The notes below the pieces were generated by a model. It worked only from the letters and a program-made list of their open reading frames with translations, was not told the origin of the DNA and made no database searches. Source: Akkermansiaceae bacterium UBA1506 (lineage in GTDB: Bacteria; Verrucomicrobiota; Verrucomicrobiia; Verrucomicrobiales; DEV007). Taken from it: a stretch of 14,600 nt of DNA. Each line of letters opens with the position of its first letter. The first letter of the stretch is position 1. Shown piece by piece: positions 14,365 through 14,600 of this stretch. The translations under genes were made by a program, and so were the position numbers. The stretch spans positions 1 to 14,600 of the forward strand of contig DCQY01000084.1 in NCBI GenBank assembly GCA_002323995.1, written 5' to 3'.

Positions 14365-14600
14365 ATGGCGGAACCTTTGCTCAGTGTGAACCATCTCTCG
14401 GTTTCCTTCCATTTGGAAGGAAAAGCGGTTGAGGCTGTGAAAGATGTCTCGTTTGAGATCAAGCCTGGCGAAATCGTTGGCATGGTTGGTGAATCAGGCA
14501 GTGGTAAATCGGTTAGTGCGATGTCCTCGCTCAGGTTGGTTCCCTGTCCGCCGGGGCAGGTGATGGGCGGTGAGATTCTCCTTGAGGGTAGGAATATTCT
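14365..14600 (+). CDS. yejF: YejF-like ABC transporter ATPase, 5' part (cut by window edge)
   Basis: The first 78 codons encode the start of an ABC ATPase. LSVNHLSVSFHLEG and AVKDVSFEIKPGEIVGMVG lead into the Walker A motif GESGSGKS (42-49), which binds ATP phosphate. A peptide-transporter type sequence follows, with PPGQVMGGEILLEG near the window end. In the Yej system this subunit usually carries two fused ATPase domains; only the first part of the first domain is visible, so fusion cannot be confirmed. It begins two bases after the yejE stop, clearly in the same operon, and no Shine-Dalgarno precedes it. Confidence 0.93.
   Translation, partial: MAEPLLSVNHLSVSFHLEGKAVEAVKDVSFEIKPGEIVGMVGESGSGKSVSAMSSLRLVPCPPGQVMGGEILLEGRNI

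Noticed and set aside
1..14600. Defence island, CRISPR, prophage, transposon or secondary-metabolite cluster
   Set aside because: I looked for regularly spaced repeats, transposase or integrase motifs, toxin-antitoxin pairs, nucleases and biosynthetic core enzymes on both strands and found none; the gene content is metabolic, regulatory and transport.

Overview
The window looks like chromosomal DNA from a heterotrophic bacterium of the Planctomycetota-Verrucomicrobiota-Chlamydiota group, most likely a marine or aquatic verrucomicrobial (Opitutae-like) lineage. This is inferred from gene content: a secreted formylglycine-type sulfatase next to a Tat-exported xylose-isomerase-like TIM-barrel protein, a PAS-AraC regulator, a membrane-anchored FG-GAP/ASPIC propeller protein, moderate GC, and an almost complete lack of Shine-Dalgarno sequences. 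No 16S rRNA or other phylogenetic marker is present, so the assignment is tentative. I see no tRNA, rRNA, CRISPR array, insertion sequence or phage gene.

Layout. (1) 1-4127, minus strand: a short structured intergenic stretch, a UlaG-type metallo-beta-lactamase-fold protein whose metal ligands are mostly replaced, a seven-bladed FG-GAP propeller protein, and trpD. (2) 4216-6059: a YqgE/AlgH protein (plus) converging on a minus-strand pair in which a PAS-AraC regulator overlaps a GreA/GreB-like factor by ATGA. (3) 6060-8787: a divergent control region with a perfect palindrome, then a Sec-exported sulfatase and a Tat-exported TIM-barrel protein on the plus strand. The AraC gene is the obvious candidate local regulator of this pair. 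(4) 8796-9437: an FMN nitroreductase on the minus strand. (5) 9438-9879: a 442-base non-coding divergent region with inverted repeats and a candidate promoter. (6) 9880-14600: a YejABEF-type peptide ABC transporter operon (binding protein, two permeases, start of the ATPase, cut by the window edge).

How the genes work together. The sulfatase and TIM-barrel protein probably act outside the cytoplasm on sulfated glycans or derived sugars, under the divergent PAS-AraC regulator. The yej operon imports peptides. The other genes are housekeeping or of unknown role.

Most of the window is ordinary. Two observations deserve follow-up: the UlaG-like protein has lost all three histidines of its HxHxDH motif and the Asp of its GDT/GDS motif (probable pseudoenzyme), and the YejE-like permease carries an extra extracytoplasmic domain of about 190 residues inserted before its first conserved permease core segment. 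I found no clear new multi-gene system.
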